Below are positions 51,061 through 60,759 of a stretch of 64,000 bases of DNA, one piece after another. The stretch lies in NCBI GenBank assembly GCA_022791635.1, contig JAAVZL010000004.1, positions 1 through 64,000 on the forward strand. The letters are read 5' to 3'. The stretch's first letter is position 1, and every line of letters begins with the position of its first letter. This stretch comes from Lachnospiraceae bacterium. GTDB lineage: Bacteria; Bacillota; Clostridia; Lachnospirales; Lachnospiraceae. The notes beneath the pieces are model-generated. The model saw only the letters and a program-made list of their open reading frames with translations, did no database searches and had not been told where the DNA came from. The translations under genes and the position numbers were made by a program.

Positions 51061-52865
51061 TGTTTAAGAGGAAGAACAAAGAACAGGAAGCCATGGAAAC
51101 GCAGGCAGTGAACGAGAAGCCGAAGAAGCGGTTTTTCTTTCAGAGAGAGGAGGGTGAGAAGCCGGAAAAAATTCCCCTGACGCCGGAGCAGAAAAAGAAG
51201 CGCAAAAAGCGTCTGATTATCGGTGCGGTTGTGGTGGTGCTTCTGGCTTTGAATATCATTCCCAAGATGTTTGCCCCTGAGGTATTGCCTACCGTGAGTG
51301 TGGCGGAGGCTTATCAGGGAATGGTGGAGCAGACCATTGAGGGCAGTGGCGATGTGAAGTCCGAGCGTGTAAAGACGTATTTTTCTCCCGTGTCCGCTAC
51401 GGTTTCGGAGTTTGAGCTGCAGGTGGGCGACACGGTGGAGGCGGGAGCGACCCTGCTGACCTATGACGGAGCAGAGCTTGACGAGCTCTATCAGCAGGCG
51501 GAGCTGACCGGAAGCGCCGCGGGCTTTGGCTACCAGGACGCCATTACCAGAGACAATAAAAATGTATCCGAGTTCAATCGTTCCTCCCAGGCTTTAGGCA
51601 TCATTGAGCAGCAGCTGGAGGATGAGAAGAACGAGAATGAGCATGTGCAGGATCGCATCACCGAGTATACGGGAAAGCAAGGGGACGCCCAGATGGTGAT
51701 TGGAGAGCAGCAGGCCATTGCGGCGGATGCCCAGTCCAGAATCGATCAGGCCGAGCGGGATAAGCTTGCGGCAGAGGAGGAGCTAAAGAAGCTTGCGGCA
51801 GAGGCGGCGGCAGCCGACGCAAATGCAGCTCCGGCTCCTGACCCGGTGTCCGGAACCGCCCCTGCTGACAGCGCCGACGAAGCTGCAGATCAGGCGGCAA
51901 AAGAACAGGCCGAAAAAGAACAGGCGGCAAAAGAGCAGGCCGCAAAAGATCGGGCTTCAAAGGAAGCGGAGCAAAAAGGAATTATAGAGAATGCGGAAAA
52001 GGTCATCAAGGAGCAGACAGCCATTCGGGATGCGGCTCTTGAGAAGATCCGGGAAGAGCAGAGCAAATTAAATGAGATCAGCGAGAAGCTGAACGGCTAC
52101 CAGGATCGCCTGAAGGATTCCACCGAGAATCTGGAAAAGCTTCAGACCAGCAAGGCCAAGGAGGAGGGCATCAAGGACTCCAGCGAGGCTTCCAAGCTGA
52201 CTGCCGCTGCAAGAAGCGAGCTGGCAACCAATAACAATCTGAGCAATCTCAACGCCCAGATGACCAAGGACGATATCAATGAGGGCAAGGCCGGGATTCA
52301 GGCGGAGTTCTCCGGCGTTGTCACAGAGGTAACCGCAGTGCCCGGCGGTCCTGCGGCCAAGGGAGGAAGTCTCTTTACCGTGGCAAGCAATGAGGACGTG
52401 ATTGTAGATATGTCGGTCACCCGTTTTGACCTGGAGAAGCTGGAGGTGGGCCAGATGGCAGAGATCAATTTGGCGGGAAAGACCTATACCGGCCAGGTGA
52501 GCAAGCTGAGCCGTCTGGCGGAAGACAACAGTAAGGGAACCCCGGTGGTCAGCGCCGAGATACATATTGACAATCCGGACGAGAATATATACCTGGGCCT
52601 GGAGGCCAAGGTAACGGTCAGCGGGCGAAAGGTCGAGAATGTGATTGTGGTACCCGTGGAGGCCGTGAACACAGGCGTGGACGGAAGCTTCTGCTATGTG
52701 GTGGATGAGACTGGCGTGGTTGTGAGAAAGGATGTGGAGACCGGCCTTGCCTCTGCAACGGAGATTGAGATTTCAGCAGGCTTAAATGCGGGAGACAAGG
52801 TCATCCGCAATACGGGCGGCATGCTGCTGGAAGAGGGCATGAGAGTTACGGCTGTGGAGGAATAG
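51060..52865 (+). CDS. MacA-like membrane fusion protein with long coiled coil
   Basis: Protein of 601 residues. A charged cytoplasmic start (about 1-55) precedes one membrane segment (about 56-75). A lipoyl/barrel-sandwich half (VEQTIEGSGDVKSERVKTYF) is followed by a very long coiled-coil hairpin (about 155-415) that includes an Ala/Glu/Lys/Gln-rich low-complexity stretch. The second half of the lipoyl domain and a beta-barrel domain complete it. It connects the permease to the cell exterior. The ATG overlaps the ATPase stop by one base. Confidence 0.88.
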   Translation: MFKRKNKEQEAMETQAVNEKPKKRFFFQREEGEKPEKIPLTPEQKKKRKKRLIIGAVVVVLLALNIIPKMFAPEVLPTVSVAEAYQGMVEQTIEGSGDVKSERVKTYFSPVSATVSEFELQVGDTVEAGATLLTYDGAELDELYQQAELTGSAAGFGYQDAITRDNKNVSEFNRSSQALGIIEQQLEDEKNENEHVQDRITEYTGKQGDAQMVIGEQQAIAADAQSRIDQAERDKLAAEEELKKLAAEAAAADANAAPAPDPVSGTAPADSADEAADQAAKEQAEKEQAAKEQAAKDRASKEAEQKGIIENAEKVIKEQTAIRDAALEKIREEQSKLNEISEKLNGYQDRLKDSTENLEKLQTSKAKEEGIKDSSEASKLTAAARSELATNNNLSNLNAQMTKDDINEGKAGIQAEFSGVVTEVTAVPGGPAAKGGSLFTVASNEDVIVDMSVTRFDLEKLEVGQMAEINLAGKTYTGQVSKLSRLAEDNSKGTPVVSAEIHIDNPDENIYLGLEAKVTVSGRKVENVIVVPVEAVNTGVDGSFCYVVDETGVVVRKDVETGLASATEIEISAGLNAGDKVIRNTGGMLLEEGMRVTAVEE

Positions 52866-52867
52866 GA

Positions 52868-54097
52868 ATGGCACAATTACTGGAATATTTGAAAATGGCT
52901 CTGGACAATATCCGGGCCAACAAGGGCCGCTCCATTCTTACCATGCTGGGAATCATCATCGGTATTTCTTCAGTGATTATGATTATGTCTATCGGCCAGG
53001 GGGCCAAAGGCGAGATTGGAGATCAGTTAAATGCCGTAGCCGGAGGGCAGATTTTTATCAGCGGCGCTTATGGGGACAGTGATCAGATTTATCTGACTCC
53101 GGCAGATTTGGAGGCCATCAAGGAGGTGGAGGGTGTCAAGGGCGTAACGCCCAATGACGGTATGTCCGGAAAGCTGATTTCCCCAAGAGATATTGAATTT
53201 GACGTGAGCGTTACCACCGGAACGGAGGATTTGAAATACACCCACAATCCGGAGATGAAATATGGCCGCTACTTTACGGATTCCGACGTGGAGGCCATGA
53301 ATCTGGTGGCGGTTATCGGCGAGAGTGATGCCAGAAAGCTCTTCGGTACGGATGACGTGGTGGGAATGAGCGTGGAGGCTACGATTTACGATACCACCCA
53401 GGAGATCACCATGATCGGCGTTATCAAAGAAGAGCAGACGGATGACAGCGGACTTGTGAACAGCATGATGTACAACTCCAACCGGGTATCCCTCTACATG
53501 CCTTATACGGCTAATTATGCGTTTGGCTATATCCTGGATGAATTCTACAGTATTTTTGTGGTTGCGGACAGCGGCTACAGCAGCATAGCGGTGAGCAGTG
53601 AGATTGTAAGCCTTCTGGAGCGCCGTTATCAGGTTCAGGGAGAGGATAAGTTCTATGTGGAGGATGCGGAGAGCCAGATTAAAATGATCACGGATGTCTT
53701 GGATATGCTGACTGCCTTTATCGCCTTTGTGGCGGCCATTGCCCTGCTGGTAGGAGGCATCGGCGTTATGAACATTATGCTGGTATCCGTAACCGAGCGG
53801 ACCAGAGAGATCGGAATCCGCAAGGCCCTGGGAGCCAGAACAAGGTCGATTATGATGCAGTTCCTGTCAGAATCCGCCATCATTACGGCTCTGGGAGGCA
53901 TCATCGGGATTATACTGGGAATTATGGGAGCCAAGGCTATCTGCTCTCTGCCCATGCTGGGCTTCCCGGCCCGGATCAGTGTGTCAACGATTATCCTGGC
54001 TACCCTGTTTTCCTCCTGCGTGGGAATTTTCTTCGGAATCTATCCGGCCAGAAAGGCGGCGAAGTTAAGCCCCATTGAGGCCCTGCGGAGAAACTAG
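52868..54097 (+). CDS. MacB-type ABC permease
   Basis: Protein of 409 residues. It starts LLEYLKMALDNIRANKGRSI before the first membrane segment, has an outer MacB_PCD domain of about 210 residues, and three C-terminal membrane segments with the FtsX-type sequence VSVTERTREIGIRKALGAR. With the ATPase and fusion protein it forms a complete export unit for a peptide, antibiotic or lipid-like compound. It starts two bases after the preceding stop codon, with GAGG upstream. Confidence 0.92.
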   Translation: MAQLLEYLKMALDNIRANKGRSILTMLGIIIGISSVIMIMSIGQGAKGEIGDQLNAVAGGQIFISGAYGDSDQIYLTPADLEAIKEVEGVKGVTPNDGMSGKLISPRDIEFDVSVTTGTEDLKYTHNPEMKYGRYFTDSDVEAMNLVAVIGESDARKLFGTDDVVGMSVEATIYDTTQEITMIGVIKEEQTDDSGLVNSMMYNSNRVSLYMPYTANYAFGYILDEFYSIFVVADSGYSSIAVSSEIVSLLERRYQVQGEDKFYVEDAESQIKMITDVLDMLTAFIAFVAAIALLVGGIGVMNIMLVSVTERTREIGIRKALGARTRSIMMQFLSESAIITALGGIIGIILGIMGAKAICSLPMLGFPARISVSTIILATLFSSCVGIFFGIYPARKAAKLSPIEALRRN

Positions 54098-54121
54098 AAT
54101 TCTTTAAAAGACGGATTATAG

Positions 54122-54166
54122 TTAGGGATGTCGCAAAAGAAGAAAGCGCTTTTGCGGCATCCCTAA
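54122..54166. terminator. Bidirectional terminator between convergent operons
   Basis: TTAGGGATGTCGCAAAA pairs with TTTTGCGGCATCCCTAA. It ends next to the stop of the minus-strand binding-protein gene and serves both sides by position. Confidence 0.78.
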
Positions 54167-54168
54167 TA

Positions 54169-55518
54169 TCATTTTGCCGTTGCTTCGGAAGCGGCCTCAT
54201 TTGCACCAGCGTCAAAGGCTTTAGCGGCAGCTTCAATGTCACCGCCGGCTCCAATTTCCTGGAGCATCTTCCACCATAACGTGCGGGCCTTGGGCCAGCC
54301 GGGCGTAACCTGATGATAATCGCTCATATACTGGGTAAGCATGCCGTATTCCGTCATAAGCTTATCGTTGACGTAGAGATCCTCCATGGGGCGCACCGGC
54401 CAGTAGGTGGTGGCGAGAACCGTCTTGGCATACTGGCTGTCCGCCTGAGTCATAAAATCCACAAAGATCCTGGAAGCCTCCCTCCGGGCTTCATCCTTGT
54501 TGTCAAAGATTCCAAAGCCCCAGATGCCGCCTTCCAGGACAGGAACGCCGGTGGGAGAGGGAAAGGCCATGGGAAATACGTCAAAATTAAGCTCCGGATT
54601 AACCAGGGTTTCACCGACCTCTCTGGCCACATTCCAGCAGAACGTCATGGCCAGGTCTCCGCTGGAGAAGAGCTTCATTTCATCCGCCCCTGTGATCTTT
54701 GGGTCAAAATCAATTCCCTCCAAATCGTATAAGAGCTTAAGGGCCTGAATATTCTCCGGGGTGCTGATGGTGTAACGGCTGTGCTCCGGATCCGTAAAGG
54801 AGCCGCCGTAGAGATTGTTTACGAGAGCACGGGTCCCCTGATCTCCGGCCTGACCGCCGCAGTAGACAAGCGCCACCTGCTCTGTGCCGTACTCCTTAAG
54901 CGCAGCCACGGCGTTTAGAAAGCCCTCGGTAGTCCAGGTGTGCGTTTCCTCGTCCAGATATTGGAGAGCTCCGGCAGCCTCAAACAAGTCGTGGTGAATG
55001 GCCATGCAGTGAGCGCTTTCGCAGACGGGAAGGATGTAAAAGGATCCGTCCTCCGATTGGCAGGCAGCTTGCACATAGTCATAGATCTCTGCAGAGGAGT
55101 CGGAAGCCCAGAGATCGGAGAGATCTGTCATCAATCCCCTGGCTCCCCAGTTGGCACACAGACGTTCCGGACCCTCGAAGACGATATCCGGCGCCTCCCC
55201 CTGAGCGATGGCTTCCTCTATGAGGCTGTCGCCGGTGTTGTAATCCAGATATTTGACAGAAACACGGATATGAGGATACTGCTTATTAAAATCTGCCAAA
55301 AGGCTTGCAATGATAGTGGAATTGGACCAGTTGCCGATGGGGTAGGTCCACAGTGAGATTTCCACCGTGTCAGGCTCCTGCCGGGAAGAGCCGGACACGG
55401 TTTCCTGGCTTACGGACGGACTGCCGGGCGCTTTCTTGCAGGCCGCAAAGCTCAGGCAGAGGACAATCACCAGGATCAGGAAAATTGCAAGGAGCACCTT
55501 TCCTAACGTTTTTTTCAT
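54169..55518 (-). CDS. Extracellular solute-binding lipoprotein, family 1
   Basis: Protein of 449 residues with a lipoprotein signal peptide and lipobox LSFAAC (Cys about 25), then a sugar-type binding fold (EISLWTYPIGNWSNS, YNTGDSLIEEAIAQGEAPDI, MTFCWNVAREVG). It normally delivers a carbohydrate to an ABC permease, but no permease or ATPase is nearby. It is 24 bp downstream of a hybrid sensor kinase on the same strand and may be its ligand-binding partner. ATG 55518 follows AAAGGAAG. Confidence 0.88.
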   Translation of the reverse strand: MKKTLGKVLLAIFLILVIVLCLSFAACKKAPGSPSVSQETVSGSSRQEPDTVEISLWTYPIGNWSNSTIIASLLADFNKQYPHIRVSVKYLDYNTGDSLIEEAIAQGEAPDIVFEGPERLCANWGARGLMTDLSDLWASDSSAEIYDYVQAACQSEDGSFYILPVCESAHCMAIHHDLFEAAGALQYLDEETHTWTTEGFLNAVAALKEYGTEQVALVYCGGQAGDQGTRALVNNLYGGSFTDPEHSRYTISTPENIQALKLLYDLEGIDFDPKITGADEMKLFSSGDLAMTFCWNVAREVGETLVNPELNFDVFPMAFPSPTGVPVLEGGIWGFGIFDNKDEARREASRIFVDFMTQADSQYAKTVLATTYWPVRPMEDLYVNDKLMTEYGMLTQYMSDYHQVTPGWPKARTLWWKMLQEIGAGGDIEAAAKAFDAGANEAASEATAK

Positions 55519-55542
55519 GGGAACCACTTCCTTTTCAAAGAT

Positions 55543-58086
55543 TTATTTGAGGTATTGCTCAAGGAGGCGGGCAACCTCCTCCACGTCAATGGGCTTGGCA
55601 ATGTGAGCGTTCATGCCACTGCCCAGACAGTGCTTAATGTCGTCGGCAAATACGTCGGCGCTCATAGCCAGGATAGGGATGGTGGCTGCGTCGGGCCTCT
55701 TAAGAGCCCGAATGGCTTCGGTGGCTTCAAATCCGGTCATAAAAGGCATGCGAAGATCCATAAGTATGGCATCGTACCAGCCCTCGGCAGAGCTCTCAAA
55801 CTTCTCCACACAGAGTTTTCCGTTTTCCGCCCAGTCCAGGGTAAGCCCCAGATCCGAGAGAAGCTCGTTGGCGATCTCCCAGTTCAGATCGTTGTCCTCT
55901 GCCAGAAGAATGCGCTTTCCCGTAAAGTCCACAGGGGCAGGGGCCGCATCCACAGGCTGCGGCATCTCTGCTTCGGCAAACTGGCGCAGGCCGAAAAACA
56001 GGGTGGAGCGGAACAAAGGCTTAGCAATAAAGCCGCTGATTCCTGCCTCGACGGCCTCGGCGGCCAGATCGCTGCGGTCGCCGGCGGAGATGAGGAGAAT
56101 AGGAACCTGATTGCCGCACCGCTCCCGAAGCCTCCGGGCGGTCTTTAGGCTGTCTGTCTGGAGAAGTGTCCGGTCCAGAAGGATGATGTGATATTTCTGG
56201 TTCTGAGACTGGCGTTTTTCCACCATCTTGAGAGCCGTATCCCCATCCGACGCCCAGTCGGCCTTGACGCCCAGGGATTTTAGGGAGGTTACGGCACTCT
56301 CGCAGACCAGTTCGTCATCGTCTATGATGAGAAGGTTCCAGTCGGGAAGAAGCATATCTCCATCTTGGTCAAGAGCCTTCTCCATATCCAGGGTAATGTG
56401 GAATTCCGTACCCTTTCCGGGAGCGCTCTCAACGGCAATGGTTCCGCCCATAGCGTCCACAATGTATTTGGTAATGGACATGCCAAGCCCGGCTCCTTCT
56501 GTCTTCTGAACGCGGGCATTGTCCTCGCGGATAAAGGACTCGAAGATCTTGCTCTGGAATTCCTTTGTCATGCCGATGCCGTTGTCCTTTACACGCAGAT
56601 GGGTGCGGATATAATGGCTGCCTAAGGGGGAGGGCTCCTCATAGAGCACCACCTGAATGCTTCCGCCCTCCGGGGTGAATTTGACGGCATTTCCAAGAAG
56701 ATTCAATAGAATCTGATTGAGCCTCAGACTGTCGCTGCAGACATTTTCTACGGAAATATCCTGGATATAAACGTTGAAATACTGCTGCTTTTCCCGTATC
56801 TGAGGCTGCATGATATTTACAATTCCCTGCATGATGTTCTTCAGGGAGATTTGTTCGATGTTTAAGGTCATCTTGCCGCTCTCGATCTTGGACATATCCA
56901 GCACATCGTTGATAAGACCCAGAAGATGGCGGCTGGAAGCGGTGATCTGCTTGAGGCAGTGTTGGACCTGCTGGGTATTCTCGATGTTGGCGGAGGCAAT
57001 GGCCGTCATTCCCACAATGCCGTTCATGGGAGTGCGGATGTCGTGGCTCATGTTGGAGAGGAATTCGCTCTTTGCCTTGCTGGCCTTCTCGGCGGCCAGA
57101 CGGGCGGCGTCCAGAGCCCGGAGCTGCTTTTTCGTCAGACGGAAATAGCCTAGAAATACCAGAAGCAGTGCACAAAGAACCAGAAGACAGCTTCCAAGGG
57201 CGGAGGCATTCCACTGATTTCCCAGCTTGTCGATGGATTCATCCAGCGCACCGTAGGGCATAGAGAGAATCAAATACCACTCGGAATCGGGCAGTCTGGT
57301 ACAGTAGAGATTCCGCCGTTCCCCCTCGATGGAGATGGTGCTGGAATATTCCTGATTCTGCTCCATGGCAGCTTTAATCTCTTCCAGATACTGCTGTACG
57401 TTTATTTCCGGGGTGTCGTCGTAGAGCTCCAGGATACGGTCAAAATAATTTTCTCCCTCCACACCGTTCCCATGGATGATAAAGCTGCCGTCCTGGCGGA
57501 TGACAGAGTAGTTGATCATGGGATCGTCCATATTCAGGGAGAGGGTTTCTCCTATATAGCTGCTGGGAAGGCCTGCCACCAGGGCGAGACAGCTCTGCCC
57601 CTCCAGAGCATAGGCGGCGGGAATTCCCATCAAAATAATATCATTTCCCTGGACATCGGTTCCCACAGCCACCTTTCCCTCTCCGTTACTTAAGGATTTC
57701 CGGAATGCCTGCGGGTCGGCCAGGGCTACCTGAGAGCCGTAGATCATGTCGAAGACGCCGTCCTCTGTGTAGAAGGCCAGATAGTCAAAGCCCCGTGCTC
57801 TTGCATTATAGGTTAGAGAGACCAGGGCGGAGGTGTCTACCTCTGAGCTTGCAGGCGGCACGGAGTCTACCAGAGCGCCCACCTGAGAGAGACGGAGCTC
57901 AATAATGGTCTTGAAGTGTGTGTCTACCTGCTTGCTCATACCGGCCATATAGATTTCACCGATTTCCCGTATGGTCTGGGCGCTTCGTCCGTTCATGCGG
58001 GTAGCCAGGGAAGTGAAGACGAAAACACAAAGTATGGATACGAAAATGAGGCTGACAGTTAAAAAGCGGGTCGTTTTGTTTTTCAT
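55543..58086 (-). CDS. Membrane hybrid histidine kinase with dCache-like sensor and two receivers
   Basis: Protein of 847 residues. Membrane segments at about 10-28 and 295-315 enclose an extracellular dCache-like domain. HisKA has FLSNMSHDIRTPMNGIVGM, HATPase has GAGLGMSITKYIVDAMGG. The first receiver has LLDRTLLQ; the second has LMDLRMPFMTG. The C-terminal sequence resembles the soluble hybrid kinase at 15388. The binding-protein gene follows closely, so a periplasmic-type binding protein may present sugar to the sensor. The infC promoter is about 150 bp away on the other strand. Confidence 0.9.
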   Translation of the reverse strand: MKNKTTRFLTVSLIFVSILCVFVFTSLATRMNGRSAQTIREIGEIYMAGMSKQVDTHFKTIIELRLSQVGALVDSVPPASSEVDTSALVSLTYNARARGFDYLAFYTEDGVFDMIYGSQVALADPQAFRKSLSNGEGKVAVGTDVQGNDIILMGIPAAYALEGQSCLALVAGLPSSYIGETLSLNMDDPMINYSVIRQDGSFIIHGNGVEGENYFDRILELYDDTPEINVQQYLEEIKAAMEQNQEYSSTISIEGERRNLYCTRLPDSEWYLILSMPYGALDESIDKLGNQWNASALGSCLLVLCALLLVFLGYFRLTKKQLRALDAARLAAEKASKAKSEFLSNMSHDIRTPMNGIVGMTAIASANIENTQQVQHCLKQITASSRHLLGLINDVLDMSKIESGKMTLNIEQISLKNIMQGIVNIMQPQIREKQQYFNVYIQDISVENVCSDSLRLNQILLNLLGNAVKFTPEGGSIQVVLYEEPSPLGSHYIRTHLRVKDNGIGMTKEFQSKIFESFIREDNARVQKTEGAGLGMSITKYIVDAMGGTIAVESAPGKGTEFHITLDMEKALDQDGDMLLPDWNLLIIDDDELVCESAVTSLKSLGVKADWASDGDTALKMVEKRQSQNQKYHIILLDRTLLQTDSLKTARRLRERCGNQVPILLISAGDRSDLAAEAVEAGISGFIAKPLFRSTLFFGLRQFAEAEMPQPVDAAPAPVDFTGKRILLAEDNDLNWEIANELLSDLGLTLDWAENGKLCVEKFESSAEGWYDAILMDLRMPFMTGFEATEAIRALKRPDAATIPILAMSADVFADDIKHCLGSGMNAHIAKPIDVEEVARLLEQYLK

Positions 58087-58237
58087 CCGGATACCTCCTG
58101 ATTCCAGCAGCGCAGTCTTTGGGAGGGCGCTTTTGTTCCTTTTTACAATTTACCATAAGTAAGAGAAAAAGTATAGTGCGGAGGAGAAAATTTGAGCATA
58201 AGGATGGAAGGTAAGAGGTTTTTATTCAAAAAATCAG

Positions 58238-58266
58238 TTGACACTGCCTGCCGGGTGTGCTAATAT
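58238..58266 (+). promoter_or_regulatory. Promoter of infC-rpmI-rplT
   Basis: Consensus TTGACA at 58238-58243, 17-bp spacer, TAATAT at 58261-58266. The transcript would start near 58273. Confidence 0.88.
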
Positions 58267-58272
58267 ATTTGG

Positions 58273-58404
58273 GTGACAGCAAGCAGAGTATCCACTCTCA
58301 CCTCAGCGCAGATAGGCGACTCGGGTTTATATCTGATAGGGAAGGCATGTTTTATGTCTTGTGATCCGGTATTTAAGTGGATAGTCTGACTATCCGCTTT
58401 TTTT
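58273..58404 (+). promoter_or_regulatory. infC operon leader with antiterminator and terminator
   Basis: The terminator GTGGATAGT (58377-58385) with ACTATCCGC (58389-58397) and seven T stands before infC. Upstream, TATCCAC (58289-58295) can pair perfectly with GTGGATA (58377-58383), the terminator's 5' arm, and so acts as antiterminator. This matches the known control of this operon by L20 binding to leader RNA in Firmicutes. Confidence 0.78.
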
Positions 58405-58441
58405 GAGTCGGATATTTCTTTCTTTGAAGGAGGGTATTACT

Positions 58442-58951
58442 ATTAGCGATTTAATGATTAACGAACAGATCCGTGACAAAGAGGTCCGCTTAATCGGATC
58501 CAATGGAGAGCAGCTTGGGATCATGTCCGCGAGGGATGCTATGAAGATTGCCAGGGAAGCTGAGCTTGATCTGGTAAAGATTGCGCCCACAGCCAGGCCG
58601 CCGGTATGCAAGATTATCGACTACGGCAAGTATAAGTATGAGATGGCGCGCAAGGAGAAGGAAGCAAAGAAGAGGCAGAAGATTATTGAGATCAAGGAGG
58701 TTCGTCTGTCACCGAACATTGATGACAATGATCTGAATACAAAGATCGGCGCGGCCCGCAAGTTTATCCAGAAGGGCAACAAGGTGAAGGTGTCCTTGCG
58801 GTTCCGGGGGCGAGAGATGGCCCATATCCAGAACGGAAGGCGTATTCTCGATGCCTTTGCGGAGAAGATGTCCGACATCGCGGCTGTGGAGAAGGCGCCG
58901 AAGATGGAAGGACGCCAGATGTTGATGTTTTTGACGGAAAAGCGCCAGTAA
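58442..58951 (+). CDS. infC: Translation initiation factor IF-3, AUU start
   Basis: Protein of 169 residues starting (M)SDLMINEQIRDKEVRLIG, which aligns exactly with other Firmicute IF-3 N-termini. The codon there is ATT at 58442, seven bases after GAAGGAGGG; another ATT at 58436 is too close to the ribosome binding site and the in-frame codon at 58403 lies in the terminator. IF-3 rejects non-standard start codons, and an AUU start lets it limit its own synthesis. The N-domain, linker helix (YKYEMARKEKEAKKRQK) and C-domain are complete. Confidence 0.95.
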   Translation: MSDLMINEQIRDKEVRLIGSNGEQLGIMSARDAMKIAREAELDLVKIAPTARPPVCKIIDYGKYKYEMARKEKEAKKRQKIIEIKEVRLSPNIDDNDLNTKIGAARKFIQKGNKVKVSLRFRGREMAHIQNGRRILDAFAEKMSDIAAVEKAPKMEGRQMLMFLTEKRQ

Positions 58952-59028
58952 ATTTTGGGAATCGCCTGCATGCAGGAATGATTTTATAGAACTATGAAAA
59001 GAAAACTATGACAGGAGGAGTATATAAA

Positions 59029-59226
59029 ATGCCAAAAATGAAGACAAGCAGAGCGGCTGCAAAACGTTTCCACAAGACAGGAACCGGCAAATTAAAGAGA
59101 ATGAAAGCGTATAAGAGCCATATCTTAACCAAGAAATCTCAGAAGAGAAAGAGGAACCTGAGAAAGTCAACCATTACAGATGCAACCAATGTTAAGAACA
59201 TGAGGAAGATCTTACCCTATCTGTAA
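59029..59226 (+). CDS. rpmI: Ribosomal protein L35
   Basis: Protein of 65 residues, [18 protein letters not shown] onwards, very basic, full length. ATG 59029 follows ACAGGAGGAG; the frame from 59008 would include that site. Second gene of the infC operon; a large-subunit protein. Confidence 0.97.
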   Translation: MPKMKTSRAAAKRFHKTGTGKLKRMKAYKSHILTKKSQKRKRNLRKSTITDATNVKNMRKILPYL

Positions 59227-59291
59227 GGGCATAGCAGTTCGGTAGTTGGGACTGTTACGTAGCGAGGAATATTTCAAGGAGGAGAGAAAAA

Positions 59292-59648
59292 ATGGCAAGA
59301 ATTAAAGGCGGCTTAGGCGCTAAGAAAAGACATAACAGAGTATTAAAGCTGGCAAAGGGCTACAGAGGAGCCAGAAGTAAGCAGTATAGAGTAGCAAAGC
59401 AGTCGGTCATGAGAGCCCTGACCAGCTCTTATGCGGGAAGAAAGCAGAGAAAGCGTCAGTTCAGACAGCTTTGGATTGCACGTATCAATGCGGCGGCCAG
59501 AATGAACGGCTTGTCCTACAGCAAGTTTATGCATGGGCTGAAGCTGGCTGAGGTTCAGCTGGACCGCAAGATCCTGGCCGACATGGCAGTCAACGACGCG
59601 GCAGGCTTTGCATCCTTAGTGGAGCTGGCAAAGGGAAAGCTGGCGTAA
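59292..59648 (+). CDS. rplT: Ribosomal protein L20
   Basis: Protein of 118 residues, [20 protein letters not shown] onwards, with the basic N-terminal extension and a globular C-terminal domain ([20 protein letters not shown]). It is essential early in 50S assembly and, in Firmicutes, binds the operon leader to cause termination. Strong AAGGAGGAG before the ATG. Confidence 0.97.
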   Translation: MARIKGGLGAKKRHNRVLKLAKGYRGARSKQYRVAKQSVMRALTSSYAGRKQRKRQFRQLWIARINAAARMNGLSYSKFMHGLKLAEVQLDRKILADMAVNDAAGFASLVELAKGKLA

Positions 59649-59671
59649 GCAAGAGCATTAGAACAAGAGAG

Positions 59672-59719
59672 AAGAGCCATTGCAACAGGTGCGAAAAACG
59701 TCTGTGGGCAATGGCTTTT
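59672..59719 (+). terminator. Terminator after rplT
   Basis: GAGCCATTGC pairs with GCAATGGCTT, then TTT, with a weak inner helix. It ends the infC-rpmI-rplT transcript. Confidence 0.72.
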
Positions 59720-59750
59720 CAGACCTAATAAAAGAAAGAAGGAAGAAAGA

Positions 59751-60737
59751 ATGACAGAGATTACCATTATTTCCGGTTTTCTGGGAGCCGGAAAGACGAC
59801 CCTGATCAAGAAGCTTCTCGAGGAGGCCTTTCAGGGGGAAAAGATCGTTTTGATTGAAAATGAATTCGGTGAAATTGGCATTGACGGTGGCTTTTTGAAG
59901 GATGCCGGAATTCAGGTCAACGAAATGAACTCCGGCTGTATCTGCTGCTCTCTGGTGGGAGATTTCGGTGCGGCTCTCAAGGAGGTGCTTAAGACCTACG
60001 CACCGGATCGGATTCTTATTGAGCCCTCAGGTGTGGGCAAGCTTTCCGACGTGGTAAAGGCAGTGGAGCAGGTAGCCGGATCTGCGGAGGTTCACATTGA
60101 CAGCTCCATTGTGGTAGTGGATGGGAAAAAATGTAAGATGTATATGAAGAATTTTGGCGAGTTCTTCAACAATCAGGTGGAGCATGCAGGAACTATCGTC
60201 TTAAGTAGAACCCAGAGCATGACGGACGAGAAGTTGGAGGAGTGCGTTACCCTTCTTCGGGAGCACAACGGACATGCCACCCTGATCACCACCCCCTGGG
60301 AAGAGCTGGAGGGCAGGCAGATTCTGGCGGCCATGCACCATGCGGAGCTTAAGATGGAGGAGCATGAACACCACCATCATGACCATGACGAGCACTGCAG
60401 CTGCGGCTGCCACGATCACGATCATCATCACCATGATCACGAGGGCCACCACCATGCGGACGAGGTATTCACCAGTTGGGGTGTAGAGACCGTTCACAAG
60501 TATACGGCTGAGGAACTGCAGCAGATCCTGGAGGAATTGGGCGGTTCTGAAAAATACGGTGTCATTCTCCGTGCTAAAGGCATCATTCCCGGCATGGACG
60601 GCGGCTGGATGCAGTTTGACTTTGTGCCCGAGGAATACGAGGTTCGGGGTGGAAGTCCCGATTATACAGGGCGGCTTTGCGTCATTGGCTCCGGACTTAA
60701 CGAGGAAGCTTTGAAAGAACTGTTTCATGTAGTATAA
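59751..60737 (+). CDS. CobW/COG0523 metal-chaperone GTPase, His-rich
   Basis: Protein of 328 residues. G-domain Walker A GFLGAGKTTLI (about 9-19), the metal-binding GCICCSL (CxCC), and ILIEPSGVGK. A His/Asp/Cys-rich segment (about 203-237, roughly half His) lies between the G-domain and the CobW C-terminal domain. Such proteins deliver Zn, Co or Ni to target enzymes using GTP. The His stretch suggests metal storage or sensing. It is followed by a second CobW-type gene 22 bp on, making a two-gene unit. Confidence 0.9.
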   Translation: MTEITIISGFLGAGKTTLIKKLLEEAFQGEKIVLIENEFGEIGIDGGFLKDAGIQVNEMNSGCICCSLVGDFGAALKEVLKTYAPDRILIEPSGVGKLSDVVKAVEQVAGSAEVHIDSSIVVVDGKKCKMYMKNFGEFFNNQVEHAGTIVLSRTQSMTDEKLEECVTLLREHNGHATLITTPWEELEGRQILAAMHHAELKMEEHEHHHHDHDEHCSCGCHDHDHHHHDHEGHHHADEVFTSWGVETVHKYTAEELQQILEELGGSEKYGVILRAKGIIPGMDGGWMQFDFVPEEYEVRGGSPDYTGRLCVIGSGLNEEALKELFHVV

Positions 60738-60759
60738 CAGAACTAAAATAGGAGCAATT

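Noticed and set aside
58403..58441. infC start upstream of ATT 58442
   Set aside because: It would begin in the T-run of the terminator and add residues not found in IF-3 proteins.
60201..60728. Minus-strand hydrophobic frame opposite the CobW gene
   Set aside because: Its hydrophobic run is the reverse complement of the histidine-rich stretch (CAC/CAT codons), not a membrane protein.
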